From NCBI GenBank assembly GCA_903970355.1, contig CAJCIF010000211.1:1-9287 (forward strand): 9,287 bases of DNA. The letters run 5' to 3'. Positions 1-6,970 of the stretch are shown here, one piece after another. Position 1 is the stretch's first letter. Each line of letters begins with the position of its first letter. A program made the translations under genes and the position numbers. The notes beneath the pieces are model-generated. The model made no database searches. It was not told where the DNA came from and worked only from the letters and a program-made list of their open reading frames with translations. Source of the DNA: Actinomycetota bacterium (lineage in GTDB: Bacteria; Cyanobacteriota; Vampirovibrionia; Obscuribacterales; Obscuribacteraceae).

Positions 1-124
1 GTTCTTGCAAAACTTGACCAAGGGACACGACCAAGCGGTCATGCGCAGTCAGTTCTTTCACCATTAGTTCAGTTCCATTCGAGCCCACGTTCTCCGCCTC
101 ATTATTGACGTTAATGAATGACAT
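1..124 (-). CDS. N-terminal fragment of an unrecognised protein, cut by the left window edge
   Basis: On the minus strand an ATG at 124-122 opens a frame that stays open to base 1, giving 41 residues beginning MSFINVNNEAENVGS and continuing through a hydrophilic stretch (TELMVKELTAHDRL) into LVVSLGQVLQE. A TGA lies in frame a short way upstream, so this is the first usable ATG. The composition looks like real soluble protein: acidic and polar, then an amphipathic helix-like end, with no signal peptide. The ribosome site is weak (only TAGG directly before the ATG); a second ATG at residue 21 (64-62) is possible. It would be transcribed divergently from the glycosidase gene at 281. I recognise no family from 41 residues, and such a short open frame could be chance. 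Confidence 0.4.
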   Translation of the reverse strand, partial: MSFINVNNEAENVGSNGTELMVKELTAHDRLVVSLGQVLQE

Positions 125-132
125 CCTATAGG
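105..132 (+). promoter_or_regulatory. Candidate sigma70-type promoter for the glycosidase gene
   Basis: TTGACG at 105-110 (five of six matches to the -35 consensus) is followed after 16 bases by TATAGG at 127-132 (four of six to the -10 consensus). Transcription would begin near 139 and leave an untranslated leader of about 140 bases before the ATG at 281. The -35 box lies inside the first codons of the putative divergent gene on the minus strand. Matches of this quality occur by chance, so this is a suggestion only. Confidence 0.25.
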
Positions 133-150
133 GCGCAGCCTGTCTGCATA

Positions 151-191
151 ATCACCGCTTTTCGTTATTTTCTATCCTTCTAAACGGTGAT
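151..191. promoter_or_regulatory. Perfect 7-base inverted repeat in the divergent intergenic region
   Basis: ATCACCG at 151-157 is mirrored by CGGTGAT at 185-191, separated by 27 bases. The half-sites are 34 bases apart centre to centre, a little over three helical turns. The repeat sits between the two divergent start codons and just downstream of the candidate promoter, where an operator would be expected. The pair could equally be chance; nothing else in the window repeats it. Confidence 0.2.
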
Positions 192-280
192 CTCTCATCA
201 AAACCCAGCGCATTCAAGGCCTCTAGAGTCCGTTAAACTATGTTTTCTCAACTCCCTTTTTGAATATGGTTTGAGTCCGA

Positions 281-1531
281 ATGCCAAGCGACACAAGCGT
301 TTTGAGCGATATCCGCAAGCTAAAATCCTTCCTTCTCGCCAAAGGACCAACTTGCATTCACTCACCCGAAGGTTTGCTCAATTATCGATATGTCATACCC
401 ACCTTTGAGGCCGTGGCAGGTGCAGACGATACCGCCAATGTTCCCCAACGCTCGGCGACCGGGCACTATCTGCAGATGTATGATTGGGACTCCTGCTTTT
501 TCAGCCGAATGGCTTCAAGATTTGGTGCTCCAGGTCTTGCCGTAGACGTGGTGTCTAATTTTCTCCACTTGAAGGGTGCTGATGGTTACGTGCCACGTAC
601 CATTTCACCAGGCCGAATTTGGGACAGTGGCGATCTATGTAAGCCATTTCTTTGCCAGGCTCTTTTACACAACCTGCAGGCTGGTGATACTACTATTGGT
701 GCGGTAGCTCCCTTACTGGATGATCTCGATTGTTACTTGCAATACTATGCAAGAACAAGACGCAGCAAGAGCGGACTGTATCACTGGCGAAACGTTCTGG
801 AAAGCGGAGTGGATGACAATCTTGCTCTTCTTTATCCCGTCGAAGCCGCTAAGGACGAAAATGAATCAAATGGATATCCAGATGCGAGACTGCTTGCTGT
901 TGATCTCAACTCTTATCTAGTTTACGAAATTCGTGCTTTTGCGCAGTTATGCTCACTAGCAAAAAGGCATCCAGATGAGGTTACAAAATACAATCAGGAA
1001 GCTGATCGTCTCGTTGCCCTCATTGATGAACAGCTGTGGAATCCAGCGCTAAACATGTACTGCAATCTCGATCCGGTTACCAACCAATTCGAAACGATTC
1101 GAGCTTGGACAGGATTATTGCCGGCCATCTTTGGATTTGCCAAATCTAATCGAATCAAGATCACACTTGAGGAAGTTTTGCTTAATCCAAAACATTTTTA
1201 TCGACCGAGCGGTCTAGCGAGTGTTGCTGTTTCAGAACCCTTGTATAACAATGCCAAACGGGGTCTTTACGGGCGAGCCATTGTATCGAACTGGCAGGGA
1301 CCGATGTGGGTCTTACCGAACGCATTAGCAGTAGAAGGGCTCGTCAAACAGGGCTACAAAAACGAAGCCGTCGATCTCGCTAAGCGTTGCATCCTTACCT
1401 TATGCCGATCTTTGAACGAAAAAGGGACATTGTTCGAAAACTATAATGCCGAAACTGGCGACGCTTTGTGGGCTCCGAACTTTATGAGTTGGAATGCACT
1501 TTCGCTTTCGCTCATTGATTTATTGGATTGA
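281..1531 (+). CDS. GH63-like / MGH1-type (alpha/alpha)6-barrel glycoside hydrolase
   Basis: Predicted cytoplasmic glycosidase, 416 residues, no signal peptide. Motifs of the GH63/GH37 clan occur in the usual order: YDWDSCFFS at 67-75 (family WDWDSxF), ESGVDDN at 174-180, DLNSYLVYE at 208-216, NWQGPMW at 337-343 (family WRGPxW), ENYNAETGD at 386-394 and an aromatic FMSWNAL at 401-407. In this clan an Asp in the SGxDD/N motif is the general acid and the Glu of the ENYxxxTG motif the general base; D178 or D179 and E386 are the matching residues. The length (about 400-450) and bare catalytic domain fit bacterial mannosylglycerate or glucosylglycerate hydrolases better than trehalase or processing glucosidase I. 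The substrate is inferred. The ATG at 281 is the first start after an in-frame TGA at 272-274; its ribosome site is poor. An amino-acid permease gene follows 217 bases later. Confidence 0.8.
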   Translation: MPSDTSVLSDIRKLKSFLLAKGPTCIHSPEGLLNYRYVIPTFEAVAGADDTANVPQRSATGHYLQMYDWDSCFFSRMASRFGAPGLAVDVVSNFLHLKGADGYVPRTISPGRIWDSGDLCKPFLCQALLHNLQAGDTTIGAVAPLLDDLDCYLQYYARTRRSKSGLYHWRNVLESGVDDNLALLYPVEAAKDENESNGYPDARLLAVDLNSYLVYEIRAFAQLCSLAKRHPDEVTKYNQEADRLVALIDEQLWNPALNMYCNLDPVTNQFETIRAWTGLLPAIFGFAKSNRIKITLEEVLLNPKHFYRPSGLASVAVSEPLYNNAKRGLYGRAIVSNWQGPMWVLPNALAVEGLVKQGYKNEAVDLAKRCILTLCRSLNEKGTLFENYNAETGDALWAPNFMSWNALSLSLIDLLD

Positions 1532-1605
1532 TGCATACCGCCGCACACTATTTTTGCCGTACCAGTTCCAGATACTGCGAAGATTGCTGAACGTTGCTAA
1601 CACCT

Positions 1606-1635
1606 TTGACAATAGTGCTTGTTCCTGGGAATCTT
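1606..1635 (+). promoter_or_regulatory. Candidate promoter in the spacer before the APC permease gene
   Basis: A perfect TTGACA lies at 1606-1611; 18 bases later AATCTT (1630-1635) is a poor -10 match (three of six). It falls in the 217-base non-coding spacer 1532-1748, in which I see no gene and only a small 5-bp hairpin (CTAGT at 1709-1713 pairing with ACTAG at 1717-1721, no T-run). The spacer length suggests that the permease has its own promoter, but the -10 is weak. Confidence 0.25.
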
Positions 1636-1748
1636 ACGGTAGACAGCAGCTCGCTTTCCAACTAAATTTGCTGCATATTCTGGCATCATCGTCTTCACTC
1701 GTACCACCCTAGTCCCACTAGAAGTAAGTACTGCTAGAGAAATCTATA

Positions 1749-3224
1749 TTGAGCACTCAACTCTTAGATCCCGTCCAGAAAGATAATGACGGTTCGCCGC
1801 AGAAAATAGGCAACATCGGGCAGAACATGCGGATCGGTATCGGTTCGTTCAGCTCCTGGATGCTTGGAGTTGGTGGCATCATCGGATCGATGGCCTGGTT
1901 GTTTCACAGTTACATGATTGCCCGAGCTGGTGCTCTTGCTTCTGTATCTGCGTGGATGCTAGCCGGTTTGGTATTTCTGCCTGTCACTCTCATTCTTGCT
2001 GAGCTTTCTTCAATGTTTCCGGCTGCCGGCGGTCCATATTTATACAAATACTACGCCTTGAAACGCCTTATCCCGAAGCAAGGAGAACTCTTCGGGTTCC
2101 TGACCGGATGGCTCTTCTGGGTTTGTCTCATTGTTGGCTATGCCTGCATGGGCAATGGTCTGGCCAATCTTGTTGCAACATCAATCTGGGGAAATCCAAG
2201 CGCCAGCCCCGTTTGGTTCGGCCCAGCAATTATATTCAGTTTGTTTTTTGCAGCAACGGCTGCCAATCAGATGCATGTGAGCAAAGTTACCAGCATCAAT
2301 AACCTTTTTACGATAATGAAATTCGGGATGGCACTTGGCTTTGGAGCGCTTGTTCTCTCCATGCCCACGACCTCGTTTTCAAACCTCATGCACACAAACG
2401 GCGCCCTTGGCACTAATTTCTTTGTCAATCTGGCTAGTGTAATGACCCTGGCAATCGGCGGATTTGGTGGCATTGAATTGGTGGCATGTGCTTCATCTGA
2501 AACTGCCAACGCCCAGACTAGCGTCCCGAAATCAATGATGCTTACTCTAATTTCTGTTGCCTTTATCTATGCAGGTATGTGCGCGGCCGTGGCAATTGCT
2601 TCACCCTATGTTTTAAGTCCCGATCAATCTGCTGCTCTCATTCCCGGCACTACCATCTCTGCCACCGTACCTGGTGTCACTACATTCTTGATGGGAAGGA
2701 GCTGGGGTCAATGTGCAACAGCACTCGTAATAGCTTCAATAGTAGGTTGTGCACTTGGTGGGTTATTGGCATGCGCACGCATCGGCTATTCAATGGCGCA
2801 TACCGGTCTATTCCCTAAACAATTCGGCACCCTTTCCGGAACAACTGCTGTTCCAAGTTATTCGCTCTGGTTTCAATGCGGATGCCTGCTTGTGGTTGGC
2901 ATAGGCGCCAATATTTTGAGTCGCTTTGGTGTATTTCCCGACGCTTATTCGTTTCTCGGCGAGACCTTCAGCTTCATGTACATTTTGCTGGTAGTGCTTT
3001 ATGGCGCAAGCTTTATAAGTTTGCGATATACGGACCCACACCTCCCCCGCCCTTTCCGCATAGGGGCTTCTGGCAACGGTTTGGCCTGGTTGATGGCATT
3101 ATCTACCGTGGTAATATTTGGCTACATTGCGTTCGGCTGCACGAAATGGATGTACCAGTTAGCCGGATTTCTCATCCTTGCAGCTGGTATTCCCGTTTAT
3201 GGCTATTATCGTTGGCGTAAATAA
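1749..3224 (+). CDS. APC-superfamily amino-acid/amine permease
   Basis: Inner-membrane secondary transporter, 491 residues with about 12 hydrophobic segments (roughly 32-56, 64-86, 113-135, 157-172, 184-204, 224-246, 263-286, 318-343, 371-390, 398-424, 443-463, 466-487). APC hallmarks are clear. Helix 1 carries the glycine-rich unwound segment GVGGIIG (40-46), which binds the substrate backbone in this fold. AELSSMFPAAGGPYLY (84-99) is the family's helix 2-3 signature. GGFGGIEL (237-244) followed by SETANAQTSVPKS is the helix 6 to loop signature, and ARIGYSMAHTGLFPK (343-357) is the conserved loop after helix 8. Substrate is probably an amino acid or polyamine, with proton or antiport coupling; the sequence does not decide. 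The start is TTG at 1749 with a weak GAGA upstream; ATG at 1827 (residue 27) is the alternative and would remove only the hydrophilic N-terminal tail. Confidence 0.85.
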   Translation: MSTQLLDPVQKDNDGSPQKIGNIGQNMRIGIGSFSSWMLGVGGIIGSMAWLFHSYMIARAGALASVSAWMLAGLVFLPVTLILAELSSMFPAAGGPYLYKYYALKRLIPKQGELFGFLTGWLFWVCLIVGYACMGNGLANLVATSIWGNPSASPVWFGPAIIFSLFFAATAANQMHVSKVTSINNLFTIMKFGMALGFGALVLSMPTTSFSNLMHTNGALGTNFFVNLASVMTLAIGGFGGIELVACASSETANAQTSVPKSMMLTLISVAFIYAGMCAAVAIASPYVLSPDQSAALIPGTTISATVPGVTTFLMGRSWGQCATALVIASIVGCALGGLLACARIGYSMAHTGLFPKQFGTLSGTTAVPSYSLWFQCGCLLVVGIGANILSRFGVFPDAYSFLGETFSFMYILLVVLYGASFISLRYTDPHLPRPFRIGASGNGLAWLMALSTVVIFGYIAFGCTKWMYQLAGFLILAAGIPVYGYYRWRK

Positions 3225-3230
3225 CGCTCC

Positions 3231-3245
3231 CTGCTTGTAAAGCAG
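3231..3245 (+). other. Small hairpin between the two permease genes
   Basis: CTGCTT (3231-3236) pairs perfectly with AAGCAG (3240-3245) around a three-base loop, just after the APC permease stop codon. No run of T follows, so it is not a classical intrinsic terminator; it could slow exonucleases or mark a processing point between the two genes. A short stem like this can arise by chance. Confidence 0.25.
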
Positions 3246-3292
3246 CTTCTAGTCGCAGACTCGAGATGCAATGCCACTAAAACTCGGGTGTG

Positions 3293-4624
3293 ATGGGCAA
3301 CTTTCTTAATCGCTATTTCAACCTCGACGAGCTTGAGACCAATCTGCAAACGGAATTGATTGCAGGACTTTCCACCTATCTCAGTCTTGCCTATATTCTC
3401 ATTCTCAATCCGGCTATCCTTGGGCATTCCGGCATGGATAGCAGCGCCATTTTGTTTGCAACAGCGATCGCTTCCGGCCTTGCCACTCTCGCTATGGGAT
3501 TCTGGGCAAAATTACCGTTTGCAGTTGCTCCCGGCATTGAGATGAGCGGCTTCTTTGCATTTAGCGTTTGCGGCACTCTCGGTATGACATGGCAACAAGG
3601 GCTGGGAACCTGCTTCTTGTCCGGTATTGTTTGTATTATCCTCACGCTCCTGCCTGTTCGGCAAAAAATTATCGACGCCATTCCAGCGGGACTGAAAATC
3701 AATATTGGCGTAAGCGTTGGAATTTTCGTCGCAACGATCGGGCTTTTTGTCGCGAAGATTCTTTCTTTTAAAGATGGATTGCCGGATTTTTCAAATTGGG
3801 GAATAGGTCGGTTGACATCAAACGAGGCGATCGTCCTTTATGTAGGATTCGCCGCTGCATTCATATTGGGCACGAAACGCTTTCGTTTCCTGGGCAGCAT
3901 CCTGGTCGCAATTATCATCGCGGCTATCGCCTGTAAGATGCTTGGCATAGCCGTTAAAGCACCGCCTGAATTTTCTCCGGCGATGTTTAAATCTCTTTTG
4001 CAGTTAGATCCCATTTCGATCTTGAAAGATCGCCGTGCACTGTCTGTAGTGCTGATTTTCTTCATTATTGATTTCTTTGGAGGTATCGGTAAATTTATAG
4101 GTCTTACCGCCGCCACCAATCTTCAGTCTAACGGAAAAGTGCGCAACATCGAAAAGGGTCTTTATGTAGACGGCGCCGGCACCGTTCTTGGATCACTAGT
4201 AGGAACATCAAGCCTCATAGCCTTCGTAGAAAGCGCTGTCGGCATCGCAGCGGGCGGACGTACAGGAATAACTGCGATCGTGTGCGGTCTGTTGCTCCTG
4301 GTAAGTCTGGTTTTCACTCCGCTTGTGGCACTCGTACCCGGAGAAGCTGCATCCGGAATTGCCCTGTACGTCGGTTGGCTTTTGCTGCCCATTCGCCACT
4401 TCTTTGATGCCGAAACAAACTTTGGAAAATTCGATGTCGGTGTTGCGATTATGATGGGTGCGATTTCGTTGTTTACTTTTGGGCTTGATAAAGCTATGTT
4501 GGCCGGATTTCTCGCTTATTCGTTCCACCAATTCTTCACGCGCAAGGAAAAGGTGAATTACTATCTTATTGCAACAACCGCTCTCCTGGCTCTTTCCACT
4601 GCGATGCAGTATGCCTGGAAGTAA
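3293..4624 (+). CDS. NCS2 family purine permease, AzgA-like
   Basis: Inner-membrane nucleobase transporter, 443 residues from ATG 3293; the adjoining GTG at 3290 is the only other start, since TAA at 3278-3280 closes the frame. The family is shown by the N-terminal signature TELIAGLSTYLSLAYILILNP (20-40), the helix 3 motif APGIEMSGFFAF (79-90), IPAGLKINIGVSVGIF (130-145), the helix 8 region IIDFFGGIGKFIG (258-270) and the helix 10 motif GTSSLIAFVESAVGIAAGGRTG (304-325), which carries E313. This layout matches the AzgA (hypoxanthine/guanine/adenine) branch rather than uracil or xanthine carriers, and the length is normal. Odd points: AzgA proteins usually read APGMGLNAFF in helix 3 and DLFDTLGT in helix 8, whereas this one has E83-M-S-G and D260-F-F-G-G, so substrate or coupling may differ. 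It starts 68 bases after the APC gene, probably co-transcribed, and ends one base from the convergent TPR gene. Confidence 0.85.
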   Translation: MGNFLNRYFNLDELETNLQTELIAGLSTYLSLAYILILNPAILGHSGMDSSAILFATAIASGLATLAMGFWAKLPFAVAPGIEMSGFFAFSVCGTLGMTWQQGLGTCFLSGIVCIILTLLPVRQKIIDAIPAGLKINIGVSVGIFVATIGLFVAKILSFKDGLPDFSNWGIGRLTSNEAIVLYVGFAAAFILGTKRFRFLGSILVAIIIAAIACKMLGIAVKAPPEFSPAMFKSLLQLDPISILKDRRALSVVLIFFIIDFFGGIGKFIGLTAATNLQSNGKVRNIEKGLYVDGAGTVLGSLVGTSSLIAFVESAVGIAAGGRTGITAIVCGLLLLVSLVFTPLVALVPGEAASGIALYVGWLLLPIRHFFDAETNFGKFDVGVAIMMGAISLFTFGLDKAMLAGFLAYSFHQFFTRKEKVNYYLIATTALLALSTAMQYAWK

Positions 4625-4625
4625 A

Positions 4626-5999
4626 TCAATAAGCCGGTTCTTTAGAACGCTTTTCGTCTGCAGCAGCTTTTGCTGTTTGCCCTAGATGCGTATAAACATC
4701 AGCGCGGGCTTTGAACCATTCCGGTGCTTCGTGCAGAATCAACAATTTGTTCAAATCAGCCAATGCTTCTTTGTATCGATTGGTTTTTCTGTAGAAAATC
4801 TGCCTGTTATCGAGCGCTGCTTCATTGAGGGGGTCTGCCACCAATATTGGACCGATACTTGAGATGGCATCCTCGTAGCGCCCGAGCTCACCGAGAATAA
4901 CAACACGCTTCAACAAGAGGTTGCGGTAATTTTTATCGCTTTTGGCAAGTTGTGCTTGAAAGTCTTTTTCATTTGCGGGTGTTACTGTTACGCCTTTCAT
5001 TTTTTCATAAGTGAGAGTCATAGTGTTGATCATAAGAGTCATATCGGCCAACGCCTTATCGTGTTGATTTAGTTTCTCATAGCAATCCGATCGATCTCTC
5101 CGGTACAAGGCGTCTGTGGGTACTGCTACGCTGTAGTCTCGAACAGCATCCTGCCAGCGTTGCATGTGTCTTTCGAGCCCGGCCCTGTGTATGTAAGCCA
5201 TCACATATTTGGGATTTTTCTGGATTGCGATCGTATAAGCCTGGAGTGCACCATTCAAATCATTGTCATTCGCTTTAGCCTCACCTAGCTTTACCCACAT
5301 ATAGGGAGAATTAGGAAGCTCTTTGGTAAGCCTTTCGTAACAGCCTATGCTTGCTTTGCCATCGAGTGCGGTGACGCTGTAAAATTTGTATGCTAACTCA
5401 TTTACTGTTACATCATTGGGAGAGAGCTTGATAGCTTGTGTAAAGCTTTCGGCCGCTTCATCGTTGCGCATTAGTGCAGCGTAACAGGCAGCAAGTACGG
5501 CATGGTTTCTGCCTTCTTTTGGTGCAAGCGAAACCGCTCTTAAAGCGCAATGCACAGCCTCTTGTCGCATTGACATTGCAGCACGATTTCCCGCTTTGGC
5601 ATAGTTCGAAACGTCTTTCGCGTCATCGGAAATAAAGATGAGGACAAGAGCATAAGTCGCTAGCAAGTGATCGTTGTTTTGATCTGACTGAAGTGCCAAT
5701 TTCATTTTTGCAGCAGCATCACGAGCGCCGCCGCTATTGGCCCTCACATCGTACAAACCTGCTAATTCATCCCAAACGGAGCTATATCCCTTTTTGCTGG
5801 TTTTCGCAGTAAGCAATTTTACTAATTCCGGAAGTTGTCCATTGTGGAGGTATTCATATCCCTTTGAAACATCAGGCGCATCAGAACCGGCATAGGAAAA
5901 TTGGTAGCTCAAAACCGACAAAAATACAGCCACAAAAAGGAAGCTTTGGTACCGGCGCCAGGCAAAGCCATTCTGCTTCTTCTTACTTGCCAGCGCCAT
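4626..5999 (-). CDS. Exported TPR-repeat protein
   Basis: 457 residues. The N-terminus has a basic stretch (KKKQN, WRRYQ) and a hydrophobic core at about 19-34 (FLFVAVFLSVL), ending in SYA-G at 35-38, a plausible signal peptidase I site. If uncleaved it would be a membrane anchor facing outward. The rest is mostly TPR-like helix pairs: about 147-195, 232-263 (ALQAYTIAIQKNP is typical), 266-292, 299-325, 361-390, 395-422 and 428-452. TPR arrays bind partner proteins or peptides; no catalytic domain is visible, so this is probably a scaffold or chaperone-like component. It is the last gene of the minus-strand group, 30 bases after the unknown exported protein. AGGAGG at 6007-6012, seven bases from the ATG, is near-perfect and fixes the start. 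The partner is unknown. Confidence 0.85.
   Translation of the reverse strand: MALASKKKQNGFAWRRYQSFLFVAVFLSVLSYQFSYAGSDAPDVSKGYEYLHNGQLPELVKLLTAKTSKKGYSSVWDELAGLYDVRANSGGARDAAAKMKLALQSDQNNDHLLATYALVLIFISDDAKDVSNYAKAGNRAAMSMRQEAVHCALRAVSLAPKEGRNHAVLAACYAALMRNDEAAESFTQAIKLSPNDVTVNELAYKFYSVTALDGKASIGCYERLTKELPNSPYMWVKLGEAKANDNDLNGALQAYTIAIQKNPKYVMAYIHRAGLERHMQRWQDAVRDYSVAVPTDALYRRDRSDCYEKLNQHDKALADMTLMINTMTLTYEKMKGVTVTPANEKDFQAQLAKSDKNYRNLLLKRVVILGELGRYEDAISSIGPILVADPLNEAALDNRQIFYRKTNRYKEALADLNKLLILHEAPEWFKARADVYTHLGQTAKAAADEKRSKEPAY
4637..4654 (+). terminator. Weak terminator-like hairpin after the NCS2 permease
   Basis: GTTCT (4637-4641) pairs with AGAAC (4644-4648) around a two-base loop and is followed by GC and then TTTT (4651-4654). 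It sits 12 bases after the permease stop, inside the last codons of the convergent TPR gene. The stem is only five pairs and the loop is tight, so efficiency would be low; no better terminator is visible at this junction. Confidence 0.2.
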
Positions 6000-6006
6000 C
6001 AGGTTT

Positions 6007-6012
6007 CCTCCT
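6007..6012 (-). promoter_or_regulatory. Strong Shine-Dalgarno site of the TPR gene
   Basis: On the minus strand this reads AGGAGG, seven bases before the ATG at 5999-5997. It lies in the 30-base gap after the preceding gene's stop, allowing independent translation within the shared transcript. Confidence 0.7.
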
Positions 6013-6029
6013 TTTATTCTTTAAGCCTA

Positions 6030-6950
6030 TCACTCCGGAGAAAGCGGATGGCTTGGGATTTTGTGTTCTTTGAGGAAGCGCGCCGCACCGTCTCCAAGCA
6101 AATCCCTATGCATGCGCCAACGATCGCCAAAAAACGAGAGTCCGATATGGGAGTCAACGATGTGGGAGGCTAACAAATCAACTCCCTTTTCTTCACTGTC
6201 TGTTCCCTCACAGTAAATGATGTGATTTCCTTCCGTTGCTTCGCCAAAATATTTTTCGAGCAGTTGCATAGCTGAGTTCTTCATACGGGGCATGTGACCA
6301 CCAAATACGATGACATGAACGCGCTTGCGATCCTCTGGCGGTATCATGGCTATAAAATCATCAAGGTCTCTTTCCATTTCCGTCAACTCGGCTGAAATTG
6401 CCTCATAGGCATTTTCCAACGAGTCGTTTCCTAATCCACCGGCAAAGGAATTGAGGTCGGCTTCACTCACTGTGCCTGCTTTGAGCACCTTGTTTGCAAA
6501 TGCAGAGGAATCCGCCAGAATTCTCTCCTGGCGCTTTAGCGTTAGTGGTGGCAAATTCATGGGCGGCAATATTTTAACTACAGAATCGGCATAATCACGA
6601 AAGGTTTCCAGCTCCTTTATCGTTTGACTTTCCAGTTGTGTTCCTGTCTTTTCACGCAAGATCAAATAGATCGACAACGGAATGTGATCGATTACCTTTA
6701 GCTGATCGTAAAACTGTATTTGAGTGCTTCGGTCGATTCGGTTTTTGCCGTTGACGAGAGTGATCTTGTCGTCTTTCACCAAAATATAAGGACCAAGTGC
6801 CGAAATCACCAATGCCTTATCGACACTATAGGATTTATGGAAATCTTGTTCGACATCATCCAATAATTCGCAATGCGCTTTTGGACAATTGAAAGCAAAG
6901 CTCAGCATTAACACACACTGCCCTGCTAACAGTTTCATGCGCTTGTTCAT
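6030..6950 (-). CDS. Exported protein of unknown family
   Basis: 306 residues; I do not recognise the family. Residues 1-27 look like a signal peptide: basic MNKRMK, hydrophobic core LLAGQCVLMLSFAF, possible cleavage near AHC-E at 27/28. KAHC does not fit a lipobox, so it is not an obvious lipoprotein. The mature part has a mixed alpha/beta segment (about 44-100: ALVISALGPYILV, then PLSIYLILRE), a charged helical middle with a possible coiled coil (110-200), and a C-terminal domain that begins with a buried strand and Gly-Gly-His turn, VHVIVFGGHMPR (211-222). This continues to HIIYCEG (243-249) and a His/Asp/Arg-rich end (SHIVDSHIG, DRWRMHRDLLGDGA). The strand-GGH turn loosely recalls TraB/Tiki-type proteins, which I cannot confirm. 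It lies 20 bases after the hydrolase gene and 30 before the TPR gene. The GGAGG four bases before the ATG settles the start. Confidence 0.75.
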   Translation of the reverse strand: MNKRMKLLAGQCVLMLSFAFNCPKAHCELLDDVEQDFHKSYSVDKALVISALGPYILVKDDKITLVNGKNRIDRSTQIQFYDQLKVIDHIPLSIYLILREKTGTQLESQTIKELETFRDYADSVVKILPPMNLPPLTLKRQERILADSSAFANKVLKAGTVSEADLNSFAGGLGNDSLENAYEAISAELTEMERDLDDFIAMIPPEDRKRVHVIVFGGHMPRMKNSAMQLLEKYFGEATEGNHIIYCEGTDSEEKGVDLLASHIVDSHIGLSFFGDRWRMHRDLLGDGAARFLKEHKIPSHPLSPE

Positions 6951-6954
6951 GGAG

Positions 6955-6959
6955 CCTCC
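6955..6959 (-). promoter_or_regulatory. Shine-Dalgarno site of the unknown exported gene
   Basis: On the minus strand this reads GGAGG, with four bases (CTCC) before the ATG at 6950-6948. It fits within the 20-base gap after the hydrolase stop codon and supports the chosen start. Confidence 0.6.
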
Positions 6960-6970
6960 AATTGTCGAAT

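Noticed and set aside
187..408. Plus-strand open frame of 73 codons overlapping the glycosidase start
   Set aside because: Its composition is unlike a protein and its second half overlaps the well-supported glycosidase in another frame.
1494..1712. Plus-strand open frame of 72 codons after the glycosidase
   Set aside because: It begins inside the glycosidase in a different frame, has no ribosome site or recognisable motif, and covers what looks like ordinary spacer.
1709..1721. Terminator after the glycosidase gene
   Set aside because: The CTAGT/ACTAG stem is only five pairs, has no T-run, and lies about 180 bases after the stop codon.
6867..6950. Lipoprotein signal in the unknown exported protein
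   Set aside because: The cysteine at residue 27 is preceded by K-A-H, which does not fit the lipobox pattern L-(A/S/T)-(G/A)-C.
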